From the NCBI RefSeq assembly GCF_036711975.1, contig NC_091972.1, positions 37,267,001-37,331,000 on the forward strand: 64,000 nucleotides of DNA, in the 5' to 3' direction. Under the pieces are notes generated by a model. It had not been told where the DNA came from and searched no databases. It saw only the letters and a list, made by a program, of their open reading frames with translations. This document shows, piece after piece, positions 54,799 to 64,000 of the stretch (position 1 is its first letter; each line of letters begins with the position of its first letter). The translations under genes were made by a program, and so were the position numbers. This DNA comes from Onthophagus taurus (taxonomy: Eukaryota; Arthropoda; Insecta; Coleoptera; Scarabaeidae).

Positions 54799-57700
54799 AT
54801 GGAGTTTAAACCACCGAAAACATTAGATTTTTCTAATAATCCTGCTGAAACATGGGTTATTTGGAAACAAAAGTTTAATCTTTATATGAAAGCATCGCAA
54901 AAAGATAACCTAGAAGATGAAAGTGTTAAAATTGCCATACTCTTAAACGTTATTGGTGACGAAGGCCTAAGAATTTACAACACGTTTAAAAGAGATAAAG
55001 ATGAAACACTAGAAAAAACTATGAAACAGTTTGAAGAGTACTTAATTCCAAAAAGAAATCTTGTAGTAGAAACATTCAAGTTTAATAACTTACAACAAAA
55101 AGAAGAACAAACAATAGATGCATACATTACGGAGTTGCGTACACAAGCTGCATTATGTGAATTTAAGTGTGAAAATGATAAATGTAAACAAACATATGAA
55201 GATAGAATGATAAGAGACAAGCTAGTTACAAGTATTTTTGACAAAAACGTGCAACAAAGATTGTTGGGAGAAAGTGATATTTCCTTAGAAAAAATTCAAG
55301 GTTATTGTAAATCAATTGAATTAGGAAAATATCACGCGCAAGTATTAAACCCTTTAAAAGAAATAAACCAAGTAAAGAAGAAATGTAATTACTGTGGATT
55401 ACAACACGAACCAAGAAAATGTCCCGCATATGGTAAAACATGCGCAAATTGTCAGGGTCGTAATCACTTTGCAAAAGTTTGTAAGAAGGACAAGAGAACA
55501 CAAGAACAAGAAGAACGAAAAGGAACACCAAAAGAACAGAAAAAAGAAAAAATAAATGAAGTTCAAGAAGATAACAATGAAGAGGAAATTTCAATAATAA
55601 ATACCGAAATAGAAGAAAAGGAAGATGTAGAATTGTTCATTTACTCTGTAACTTGTAAGAAAAAAAATTGCTGGTATGAAAACTTAAAAATATTAAATAA
55701 TGAAATTAAATTCAAATTAGATACAGGTGCTGACGTAAGTGTTTTACCTTTACATATTTTCAATAGTTTAAATGTAAAAAAACAATTGGATTTAACACCT
55801 ATTACGTTAGTAGCTTTTGGCAATAATAAATTAAAACCTGTAGGGAAAATAGATTTATCTTGTGGTTATAAAAATGTATCAAAGATTATTAGTTTTGTTG
55901 TTGTAAACATAAAAACAGAACCATTGTTAGGTTTAAGTGATTGTTTAAAATTTAACTTGTTAGGTAGAATTAATACTTTAAATAAGATTGATGAACAAAC
56001 AGAAATGCCTAAAAACAAAACTGAATTATTGGAAGGTTACCAAGATTTGTTTGATAGCTTAGGTGAAATAACAGGTACATGTAAAATTGAATTAACAAAC
56101 AGTGCTATACCTACAATTCAAGCAAAAAGAAAAATTCCGTTATCATTAAGACCAAAATTAAAAGAAACTTTAGAGAATTTAGAGAAAAAAGAAATAATTT
56201 CAAAAGTGGACCAGCCAACTGATTGGGTAAATAGTTTGATGATTGTTGAGAAACCTAATGGTCAGTTAAGGTTGTGCCTGGATCCAAAACCATTAAATAA
56301 ATTTATTAAACGTCAACATTTTATGATCCCGACTAGTGAAGATATTTTTACTAGATTGGCTGAAAAAAATGTTTTTACGGTCATGGATATGAAAGAAGGT
56401 TTTTGGCAACTAAAACTAGATGAAAAAAGTAGTGAACTATGCACTTTTAATACTCCATTTGGGAGATATAAATTTAACAGATTACCATTTGGTATATCTT
56501 CAGCTCCAGAAATATTTCAAGCTAAAAATTTTGAAATTTTTGGTGACATACCTAATGTTGAAATTTATTTTGATGATATTATTATATCAGGTAAAACAGA
56601 AAAAGAACATGATTTAGCACTCAGAAAAGTTTTTGAAAGAGCGATGATTTATAATGTTACATTTAACAGTAATAAATTGCAATATAAACAAAATGAAGTT
56701 ACATTCATGGGTCAAGTTATATCAAATAATTGTATAAAACCAGATGAAAAAAATTTAGTAGCAATTAAAAACTTAAAAACACCAAATAACAAAACTGAAT
56801 TGTTAAGAATTCTTGGTCTACTCAAATTTTTTACAAAATATATTCCTAATTTGTCAAAATTAACATACAAAATAAGAGAATTAACGAAAAATAATGTTAA
56901 ATTTGTTTGGAAACAGGAACATGAAAAAGAGTTAGATTATTTAAAAGACTTACTAACTAAAGTGCCCACTTTAGGAATATTTGATTCCTCAAAATCCATC
57001 ATAATTCAAACGGATGCGTCAAGTGAAGGCTTAGGTAGTTGTTTAATGCAGGATAAACCAATTGCTTTTGCATCACGAGCTTTAACAACAACTGAAAAGA
57101 GGTACGCACAAATTGAAAAAGAGTTACTTGCTATACAGTTTGCTTGTGAAAAGTTTCATAATTTTATTTATGGATACAAAGTAATTATACAAACCGATCA
57201 TAAACCATTGGTTGCTATATTTAACAAAAATTTGGATAATGTTTCCAATAGACTGCAGAGAATGTTACTCAGATTATTGAAATACGATTTGGAAATAAAA
57301 TATGTGCCAGGTAAAGAAATGTATGTTGCGGATACATTGTCAAGATCATTTTTGAATGATGTAATTCCTGATGACCCAGAAATGGAATATATAATTCATA
57401 CATTGTATACGAATTTAAACATGAGTGAACAAAGAAAGGAATCATTTAAGAAAGAGACGATGAGTGATGAAATTTTATCCCAACTAAAAACCTTTATGGA
57501 TACGAAATGGCCCAGTCATATAAAAAATTTGAGCCCTGAACTTAAAATGTATTTTAGATTTAGAGATGATCTAAATGTTTCGAATGGGTTAATATTTAAA
57601 AACACTAAATTATTAGTACCAAAAAAATTAAGACGGGATATGTTGGCTATTATACATGAAGGACACTTGGGTATGGAAAAGTGTAAATTAAGAGCAAGAC

Positions 57701-58779
57701 AAATATTTTATTGGAACAACATGACGAAAGATATAGAAAGATTTGTAAATGGTTGTCAAGTTTGTCAAATTCACAGGAACTCTAATACAAAATTACCATT
57801 ATTGAACAGAAAGATTCCGACAAGACCATGGGAAATATTGTCATCTGATTTATGTGAATATAAAGGTAAGATTTTCTTTGTCTTGGTGGATTTTTATTCA
57901 AACTGGATAGAAGTAATTGAAATTAAAAATAAAACTATTGAACAAATACTGGAATGTTTAACATACATTTTCAGTAGATTCGGTGCACCAGATATTTTAA
58001 TATCTGATAACATACCATTTAATTCAACAAAAATGAAAATCTTTGCTAATAGTTGGAATTTCAAAAATGAATTTTCTAGTCCTTATAATAGTCAATCAAA
58101 CGGATTAGCAGAAAAAGCAGTAGGAATTGCAAAAAAGATGTTAAAAAAATGTAAAAGTTATAGTGATTTTATAATTGCTTTAACTGAATACAGAAATTCT
58201 CCTTTACCACAATTAGGATTTTCCCCTGCTCAGCTATTGTTAAATAGAAAGATTAAAACAAAAATGCCAACAACAAATAAAGATTTAGAACCAAAAATAA
58301 TAGAAAAAGAAATAATAAAGAAAAAAATGAGTGATAAGCAAAAAAGTCAAAAAAATTTTTATGATAGAAATGCAAAAGATTTAAAACCATTGACTATTAA
58401 TGACACTGTTTTAATTCAAAATCTAATTAATCATCAATGGAAAAGAGGGAAGATAGTAGGAAGAGTTAATGAAAGATCTTATGAGGTGCTAGATGAAGAA
58501 GGACGAAAGTACAGAAGAAATAGAAAATTTTTAATCAAGTCAAACTTTGAGTTTAAAAGTAATATTAAAAATTCATTAATTTATGACATGGATCTAATTG
58601 AAAATAAATATTTTACCTCTAATTTGATATCTAAAACGATAACGATTACTCAACCTACTACCACAAATATAGAAACTACTACACAAAACAACGAAAATAT
58701 TGAACCTGTAGAACGTAATAATTTAAGACCCGAACGACGACGTAAAGTACCTAATTATTTAACCGATTTTGTCTTGTAA
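54799..58779 (+). CDS. Gag-Pol polyprotein of gypsy element B
   Basis: 1326 codons from the ATG at 54799 (MEFKPPKTLDF). Same architecture as element A: Gag; two zinc knuckles (CNYCGLQHEPRKC, CANCQGRNHFAKVC); protease FKLDTGADVSVLP; reverse transcriptase with IYFDDIIISG; RNase H with QTDASSEGLG and TDHKPLV; integrase zinc finger then DFYSNW, SDNIPF and LAEKAVG. No stop, frameshift or missing catalytic residue is visible. It differs from element A throughout, so the two are separate families of one lineage, not copies. The C-terminal tail is Thr/Asn-rich. Confidence 0.95.
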   Translation: MEFKPPKTLDFSNNPAETWVIWKQKFNLYMKASQKDNLEDESVKIAILLNVIGDEGLRIYNTFKRDKDETLEKTMKQFEEYLIPKRNLVVETFKFNNLQQKEEQTIDAYITELRTQAALCEFKCENDKCKQTYEDRMIRDKLVTSIFDKNVQQRLLGESDISLEKIQGYCKSIELGKYHAQVLNPLKEINQVKKKCNYCGLQHEPRKCPAYGKTCANCQGRNHFAKVCKKDKRTQEQEERKGTPKEQKKEKINEVQEDNNEEEISIINTEIEEKEDVELFIYSVTCKKKNCWYENLKILNNEIKFKLDTGADVSVLPLHIFNSLNVKKQLDLTPITLVAFGNNKLKPVGKIDLSCGYKNVSKIISFVVVNIKTEPLLGLSDCLKFNLLGRINTLNKIDEQTEMPKNKTELLEGYQDLFDSLGEITGTCKIELTNSAIPTIQAKRKIPLSLRPKLKETLENLEKKEIISKVDQPTDWVNSLMIVEKPNGQLRLCLDPKPLNKFIKRQHFMIPTSEDIFTRLAEKNVFTVMDMKEGFWQLKLDEKSSELCTFNTPFGRYKFNRLPFGISSAPEIFQAKNFEIFGDIPNVEIYFDDIIISGKTEKEHDLALRKVFERAMIYNVTFNSNKLQYKQNEVTFMGQVISNNCIKPDEKNLVAIKNLKTPNNKTELLRILGLLKFFTKYIPNLSKLTYKIRELTKNNVKFVWKQEHEKELDYLKDLLTKVPTLGIFDSSKSIIIQTDASSEGLGSCLMQDKPIAFASRALTTTEKRYAQIEKELLAIQFACEKFHNFIYGYKVIIQTDHKPLVAIFNKNLDNVSNRLQRMLLRLLKYDLEIKYVPGKEMYVADTLSRSFLNDVIPDDPEMEYIIHTLYTNLNMSEQRKESFKKETMSDEILSQLKTFMDTKWPSHIKNLSPELKMYFRFRDDLNVSNGLIFKNTKLLVPKKLRRDMLAIIHEGHLGMEKCKLRARQIFYWNNMTKDIERFVNGCQVCQIHRNSNTKLPLLNRKIPTRPWEILSSDLCEYKGKIFFVLVDFYSNWIEVIEIKNKTIEQILECLTYIFSRFGAPDILISDNIPFNSTKMKIFANSWNFKNEFSSPYNSQSNGLAEKAVGIAKKMLKKCKSYSDFIIALTEYRNSPLPQLGFSPAQLLLNRKIKTKMPTTNKDLEPKIIEKEIIKKKMSDKQKSQKNFYDRNAKDLKPLTINDTVLIQNLINHQWKRGKIVGRVNERSYEVLDEEGRKYRRNRKFLIKSNFEFKSNIKNSLIYDMDLIENKYFTSNLISKTITITQPTTTNIETTTQNNENIEPVERNNLRPERRRKVPNYLTDFVL

Positions 58780-58829
58780 TTTTAGATTTTTTTACATCCT
58801 TAATAATTTATTTTGATTAAAAAGGGGCG

Positions 58830-59074
58830 TGTTATATAATGTAGTAACATTATTGTTATGTATGTTGGTATCGGAACAACTTCATGTTGCTGGCACGTTC
58901 CCGCCAAGACAATAATAAGAGAGACGCTTGCATGTCGCTTGTTTGTACTTGTTTGGACTTGTATAAAAATTATAATAGTCGTAGTTGGTTAATAAAGTAA
59001 ATACAATATAATAGTTGTTGATGAATTATATGAACGCTGGTAGTTCGCTTTATTGATAAACAGAACATAAGATA
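58830..59074 (+). repeat. 3' LTR of gypsy element B
   Basis: No difference from the 5' LTR found by eye over 245 bp. Confidence 0.9.
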
Positions 59075-59079
59075 TCACG

Positions 59080-60246
59080 TAACCAATAACAATTTTCTAG
59101 TAACCAATAAAGCATACTTGCATCTAATAACAAAATGAATTTTCCTAAAGCTCTTGATGCAAAGACGTCTGTCAAGTTGGCACCACATCTTGCGATTTGA
59201 ATAAAAAAAACTATTGCATTAATTGTCGTTTAATTAGTTGTAATTTGTCGTCAAGTTTACAAATTTGTCGCTTCCTTTTTTATAAACAATACTTGAAATA
59301 TTGCATTTTTGAGGTAGTGCTAACTTGACAGTGGGAATCTATGGTAAAGAGTGGAGATAACAAAAAACTAATGACGTCATTCATTGTCGCTTAATTTGTT
59401 GTAATTTTTCGAAAAGTTTACAAATTTGTCGCGTCCTTTTTTATAAACAATATTTGAAATATTGCATCATAACTTTTGTGTTATTTAAATAGAATAAGGA
59501 TAAAAAACATTTTTCTGTAGGAGTATGAAAGTTATTAGCGAAAATATATTTTCTACCCCAAACTTCTAACCCTTGTATGTTCTTACAATAGTACTACCTA
59601 ACGTATAAAAAGTCATCGTGGGAAATTGCACCAAATTCGACAAACAATTTCGCAAAAACAATTAATTTTTGGGGTGGTTAGGGTAGTTAACCCCTTAATG
59701 TCGTGTAGGGTTTATTTTACTGCGTAAATCGTAATTTACAACTAATTTATGGTTTTCTTCAAAATATTGTTCAAAAATGTTACAGTTTATCACATTATTC
59801 TTAAGGAAAGGGGTTATCTATCATACCCCGTAATTTTGCAGGGGATGGTCAGAGGCAAATAAGAAAAAACACGTTATTAATATTTTTAAACGTACTATAA
59901 GGACACATAATATCGCAAAAATCGACAGGGTAGTTATTAAAATATTCCAAAAAACTAGGGGTAGTTTACCCCCTGAAGCCCTCAGATATATGTGTGATAT
60001 ATCAATGGAAAGCTCTTTGAAAATGAATATCAGTTTACGGTTACCACATTTCGATAGCTATTTTCGTTTTCAGCCTATAAGCGAATATATATATATTTCG
60101 CCCCGATTTCCAACCCTTATAACTTGCACCAGGGGCTTTATTAGCACGTATAAAAAAATACGTAAACCTTATTTTTGGCCATACTATCGCTGTACCAAAT
60201 TTCAACAAAATCGGTGAGGGGCAGTTCTGATACTTCCCTTGTAAGT
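59080..60246. other. Repetitive noncoding stretch
   Basis: A segment of about 88 bp (AAGTTTACAAATTTGTCGC to TTGAAATATTGCAT) is present at about 59219-59308 and 59380-59467. The rest includes GTAGTTAACCCC and GGGGTAGTTTACCCCC runs and ends in a CCAAATTTCAACAAAATCGG stretch that abuts the TRPA pseudogene. No frame recognised. Confidence 0.5.
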
Positions 60247-61000
60247 GTTTTTCTAATAACTTTGGATAAATATTATGAATAGGCATAAGGGCCATCTCAC
60301 CAGCTTTGTTAGCCAAAGAAGCTTTACGTTCTAATAAATTAATGACTGCATCACGATCTACAATTTGTATCGCGATGTGTAAAGGTGTATAACCTTCTGA
60401 ATTAACCATATCTATGGGTAAACAAGATTGGTTTAATAAAAAATGCAAACAATCTTTGTTATAATTTTTCTAATTCATCCTTAGTAAATGGAGCATTATT
60501 GGTCGCATTTTTTTGTTGAAACAACTTTTTAAACTTTTCTGTGTCCATTTCTTGCTGCTTTTTCAATTGGGGTATCACTTTGATCTTGTGTCTTATTATC
60601 ATGAATTAATCTTTCCATTTCTACACTTTCATCGGTATAAATCATTTTTATCTAAAGTAATAATAAAATTTGATAAAAAAGTTAAATTCTTTAATAATTA
60701 GGCATCATACCTTAGATTAACACAAAAATGCACATTTAAATAGTTGATATAAAATGGGGTGATTTAAACATTGAGAATGTGTTGACAACTATAGAATATC
60801 GCACAAACATTTCATATTACATTTGAAACTAAAAAATGTATCGATAACGTTTGATAATTAAATTATTAGATTATTATAGTTAAGTTTTTCTGGCTAATCT
60901 AAGTTCTTTTATTGCCACATATTTTAAAATGTTGTAACATATTAGATATTTTATTATTGTAAATAAAGTAATGTTCCGAATTTTTGAGATTAATAGTGGC
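60247..61000 (-). pseudogene. Inverted, truncated copy of the TRPA gene (5' half)
   Basis: The minus strand matches 50073-50880: about 370 bp of 5' flank including the putative UTR intron, and the first 145 or so codons. CLHFLLNQSCLPIDMVNSEG and TPLHIAIQIVDRDAVINLLE are almost unchanged, but the first part is frameshifted after AARNGH and lacks the codons for KILTDDKIRN. The copy stops abruptly inside LEKHL, before the first membrane segment. It cannot make a channel. Confidence 0.85.
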
Positions 61001-62560
61001 ACGACATATTTATCTTCAATATTAAAGAAGTAATGATCAACTGCCGGTTAGAAATGTCAACCTCAATTTTGATATACTTGTAATCGTCGTGAAAAATCCT
61101 TTAAAATGAGTTCAAACATGCTACGATTAATTCCAATATTACTCGATATAAGTAACTTCCGGTTTGAAATGTCAATGTCATTTTGATATATTCTTAGTTT
61201 TATAAAATGTGTTAAAATTTTTCACAAAAACCAAAATATAATAAAAAAAATCTGAAATGAAGGTTGGTATTAATATTTAAAAATTAAATTGCTATCTTCA
61301 TTGTTGCTAACTTCGGGTTTAATGTTTTTTATTCTTTTTTTATTTCTTTATCTTTTTTGAGATATATGCATCAAGTTTGGACTGATTTTAAAGGTTTTTT
61401 TAATAAAAAATACATCATGAAAGAACACCATGAAGTTGTCCATTTGTCTATTATATGATAGCTAACTTCAGGTGTAAAATGTCAACCTCAATTTCGACAT
61501 ATGTATTTGTAATCCTCATTAACCCTTTAACGACGGGTCACGTCAATAGACGTGTAAAATACGTATACGTATAAAATAACCCGTCGTTAAAGGGTTAAAA
61601 ATCCTTTAAAATGAGTACAAACATGATACGTTTAATTCTAATATTACTCACGATATAAGCAACTTCCTGTTTGAAATGTCAATGTCATTTTAATATATTC
61701 TTAATTTTTAGAAAACGTGTTAAAATTTGTCACAAAAACAAAAATATAATAAAAACAATCAAAAATTAAGGCTGATATTAATATTTAAAATTTAAATTGC
61801 TACTTTCATTGTTGCTAACTTCGGGTTTAATGTTTTTTATTCTATCTTTTTTGAGATATATGCATCAAGTTTGGACTGATTTTAAAGGTTTTTTTTAATA
61901 AAGAATACATCATGAAGGAACACCATGAAGTTGTCCATTTGTCTATTATATGATAGCTAACTTCAGGTGTAAAATGTCAACCTCAATTTTGACATATTTG
62001 TAATATACGTGAAAAATCCTTTAAAATGAGTCCAAACATGATACGTTTAATTCCAATATTACTCGAAATATAACCAACTTCCGATTTGAAATGTCAATGT
62101 CATTTTGACATACTCTTAATTTTTATAAAATGTTTTAATATTTGTCACAAAAACAAAAATATAATAAAAAATTAAGGTTGGTAATAATTTTAAAAAATTA
62201 AATTGCTATCTTCATTGTTGCTTTGGACTCATTTTAAAGGTTTTTCAATGAAGATGACAAATATGTCAAAATTGACGTTGACGTTTCAAACCGGAAGTGA
62301 TTGTATCTCTATTAATATCAAAGTTAAATATGTCGAGCTTGTACTCATTTTAAAGGATTTTTTATAAAATTGACAAATATGTTAAAATTAGTAGTTGAAA
62401 GATCGAACTTTTTGGTTTTTTGAGAGAAATGCGTCATGTTTGGACTCATTTTAAAGGTTATTTTATGAAGATTACGAATATAATAATAAAATTAAAGTTG
62501 ACAACTGAAAGTTTTTTTCATTAAACCCGAATGTCTCTAGTTTTCGTTCTAGTTCAATAA
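61001..62560. repeat. Degenerate tandem repeat of about 410-435 bp, three to four copies
   Basis: The landmarks AAAAATCCTTTAAAATGAGT (61092, about 61597, about 62009), ACTTCCGGTTTGAAATGTCAA-type motifs, and TTCATTGTTGCTAACTTCGGG recur in the same order. The second unit is lengthened by a piggyBac-type MITE; the last unit is worn. No frame. Confidence 0.75.
61523..61594. mobile_element. 72-bp piggyBac-type MITE
   Basis: CCCTTTAACGACGGGT and its exact inverted copy at the other end, flanked by TTAA on both sides (61519-61522, 61595-61598). TTAA targets and CCC starts are piggyBac hallmarks. The inner part has ACGTCAATAGACGT and ATACGTATACGTAT palindromes. Confidence 0.85.
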
Positions 62561-62643
62561 AAATATACAACATAGCTAACTAGCGCTACCTACCGCTGTC
62601 ATTTGTAAACTGGATAAGATGAGAGATTTTAATCTATTTGTAG

Positions 62644-62682
62644 AGTCTTTGAAGATGGCCAAGGGCCGAAACTAATTAGACT
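62644..62682 (+). other. Hammerhead-like RNA motif (candidate)
   Basis: AGTCT, TTGAAGA, one spare T, stem GGCC/GGCC with an AAG loop, GAAAC, TAATT, AGACT. The outer AGTCT and AGACT pair. Same layout as the motifs at 12355 and 21916, but the first core base is T instead of C. Confidence 0.3.
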
Positions 62683-62689
62683 TAAATTC

Positions 62690-63315
62690 TACATATATAA
62701 AATAAAAGACAAACTTTAAATTTTAGACTAACATCTAGAAAACGACACTGGTCCGAAATTGTAGGTTCATCTATTTTGTCTATTGTAGAATTTCTTGGTG
62801 TATCTAAGTCGGTTCTTAGATGTATGATGCAAATCGGACTTGAAATCGTATAATGTGATTGGCGCTTAACTTTATCCTTTAAAACAAATGGTATTTTAGA
62901 TCTTTCGGTATTCTGCATATTTTCCAAAGAAATTGTATATATAGAAGCCGCATCGCCTATGTTCGTCTGTATACCGGTTTGAAGCCAACGCAAGAGCATT
63001 TGTTTGGAAACAAAATTGACCTTGGTCCTAGCGACAGTGGCGTATCCGATTTAGATGAAATTAGTCAGACTTTATTCAGTGACGTATCCAAAGAGCATCC
63101 TAATTTCTTATATAAAATTACAATTAAAAATTGATTATTAAACTAACTACTAATTGAAAAATTATTGTGGTAACACTTTTATAAATTGTAGAATGCATTT
63201 TTTTCTATATAAAAATATAAATATAACGTAATCTTTTAAATTAATCAGAGGACGTAGAAACAATATACTTGGTAAATGATACAAGTATGTATGTAGTATT
63301 TTGATTGATATGTTT
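62690..63315. other. No gene recognised
   Basis: An open frame on the minus strand at 62682-62999 (105 codons) contains no family motif; I do not call it. Confidence 0.35.
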
Positions 63316-63321
63316 TGTATC

Positions 63322-63737
63322 TATACTTTGTTTTTAAACCAGGAGGAGTATTTTAAATTTGTCACCAGATTGACCTTGCATGTGATTGGTTGAATGCGAG
63401 GAAGGTTCACACACAGGCAATTTTGAATTTGGATTTTGAATTTGAAGGTTAGGTTATTGATCGTTCGACCGTTTCGTGTCATTATTGTAAATTTTGTGTT
63501 CTTAAACCCTTCTTTATTATATTTTAAAATAAATACACTCATAACTTCAATGTTAATTTATATGTTTAGTGTTGACGATAACAAACGAAAATAAATACAA
63601 TAATAAGTAATAAAATAAATAATAATAATTATTAATTTAAATTTACCGCCAAAATATCTAGTGATATTTTCTGGTGGTTTTTCCTAGTGTATATCTGACT
63701 TTCGCGTTTACTCCTCCTGGTTTAAAAACAGAGTATA
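63322..63737. mobile_element. TATACTCTG snapback/MITE, copy 3
   Basis: About 416 bp, ends TATACTTTGTTTTTAAACCA and, inverted, TATACTCTGTTTTTAAACCA. Very similar to copies 1 and 2 over the full length (for example TTGTCACCAGATTGACCTTG), so the family has moved fairly recently. Confidence 0.85.
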
Positions 63738-63966
63738 GGGGCAATAATATTCGGGAATGTTCGGCGATAATCGGCCGCTGGTCCGATCTGTGGACGTTCA
63801 TTGTTTCAACTGGTTTCGACAAACGTTGTTATAGTCCTTCCGTCGAAAGAAGTCCACTGCGTCATTAATTTATGGGGTTATAATAGAGTTGTATTAACTT
63901 TTTGCGTCTTTTTTTTTTACGTGTATTAAACAAAGAAAACAATATATTATACAAGTCTATTATAAC

Positions 63967-64000
63967 CAGTGTTGTTAAATACCCGGGTATTTATTTTCAA
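63967..64000 (+). mobile_element. Left end of a hAT copy running off the window
   Basis: CAGTGTTGTTAAATACCCGG at 63967 matches, base for base, the right terminal repeat of the hAT element ending at 10371. The element continues past 64000. Confidence 0.75.

Larger units (their letters stand above)
54513..59074 (+). mobile_element. Gypsy (Ty3-like, K02A2.6-type) LTR retrotransposon B, very young
   Basis: Two 245-bp LTRs (54513-54757, 58830-59074) that look identical base for base. A 5-bp target duplication TCACG flanks it (54508-54512, 59075-59079). A primer-binding-site-like TGGTGTCAGGTG directly follows the 5' LTR and is the same as in element A. AAAAAGGGGCG precedes the 3' LTR. One intact Gag-Pol frame, no env-like frame. 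The LTR starts TG but ends TA instead of CA. Confidence 0.95.

Noticed and set aside
62682..62999. 105-codon minus-strand frame as a gene
   Set aside because: No family motif, no convincing splice sites, and its end overlaps repeat-derived sequence with a hammerhead-like motif.

Overview
The window looks like a repeat-dense insect nuclear genome, most likely a beetle (order inferred, not proven). It is AT-rich. Its host genes have very short introns (54-57 bp) with canonical GT-AG sites, and the repeat load is typical of beetles: Tc1/mariner relatives with DUF4817-type N-termini, RTE and Jockey-like LINEs, and K02A2.6-like gypsy elements. There are no bacterial operons, no CRISPR array and no tRNA or rRNA gene that I could recognise.

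Three host genes are well supported. A FAR-17a/AIG1-like membrane hydrolase (three exons, minus, 10634-11479) and a KTI12-like Elongator cofactor (two exons, minus, 22752-23642) both look intact. A painless-like TRPA channel (one coding exon, plus, 50442-52265) also looks intact, and an inverted, decayed copy of its 5' half lies at 60247-61000. Two orphan terminal exons (22651-22716 plus; 52364-52634 minus) are weaker calls.

Layout. 0-5.4 kb holds mariner, Transib-like and RTE relics and a broken Jockey/CR1-like LINE with a 74-bp palindromic scar in its reverse transcriptase. 5.5-10.4 kb is a hAT element with an exact 8-bp target duplication. It is filled with RTE fragments and a snapback element that has a DD41D mariner sitting in its exact dyad centre. 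10.6-11.5 kb is the AIG1-like gene. 12.7-15.9 kb is a 5'-truncated RNase H-bearing LINE. 16.7-17.35 kb is a pogo-like relic. 17.46-22.3 kb is a satellite of about 173-174 bp per monomer with a duplicated three-monomer block. 22.7-23.6 kb is KTI12.

23.9-41.3 kb is one P-element (THAP9-like transposase, minus) blown up from about 3 kb to 17.4 kb by nested insertions: a young gypsy element (24922-29373); a multi-layer insert (29687-35456) containing a RAG1/Transib-family transposon with CACTATG ends and a CGACA target duplication; a snapback cluster with a 122-bp tandem array; and a DD41D mariner. 41.3-50 kb holds mariner arms, snapbacks and a foldback element of about 4.8 kb whose arm ends just upstream of the TRPA gene. 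54513-59074 is a second gypsy element with seemingly identical 245-bp LTRs. 59-64 kb is the TRPA pseudogene, tandem noncoding repeats, a 72-bp piggyBac-type MITE, a third copy of a 410-bp snapback family, and the first bases of another hAT copy at the window edge.

The genes do not form a pathway together. The main biology is layered transposition. The most interesting item is the RAG1-family (Transib) element, together with three look-alike hammerhead-type motifs that lie in unrelated repeats.
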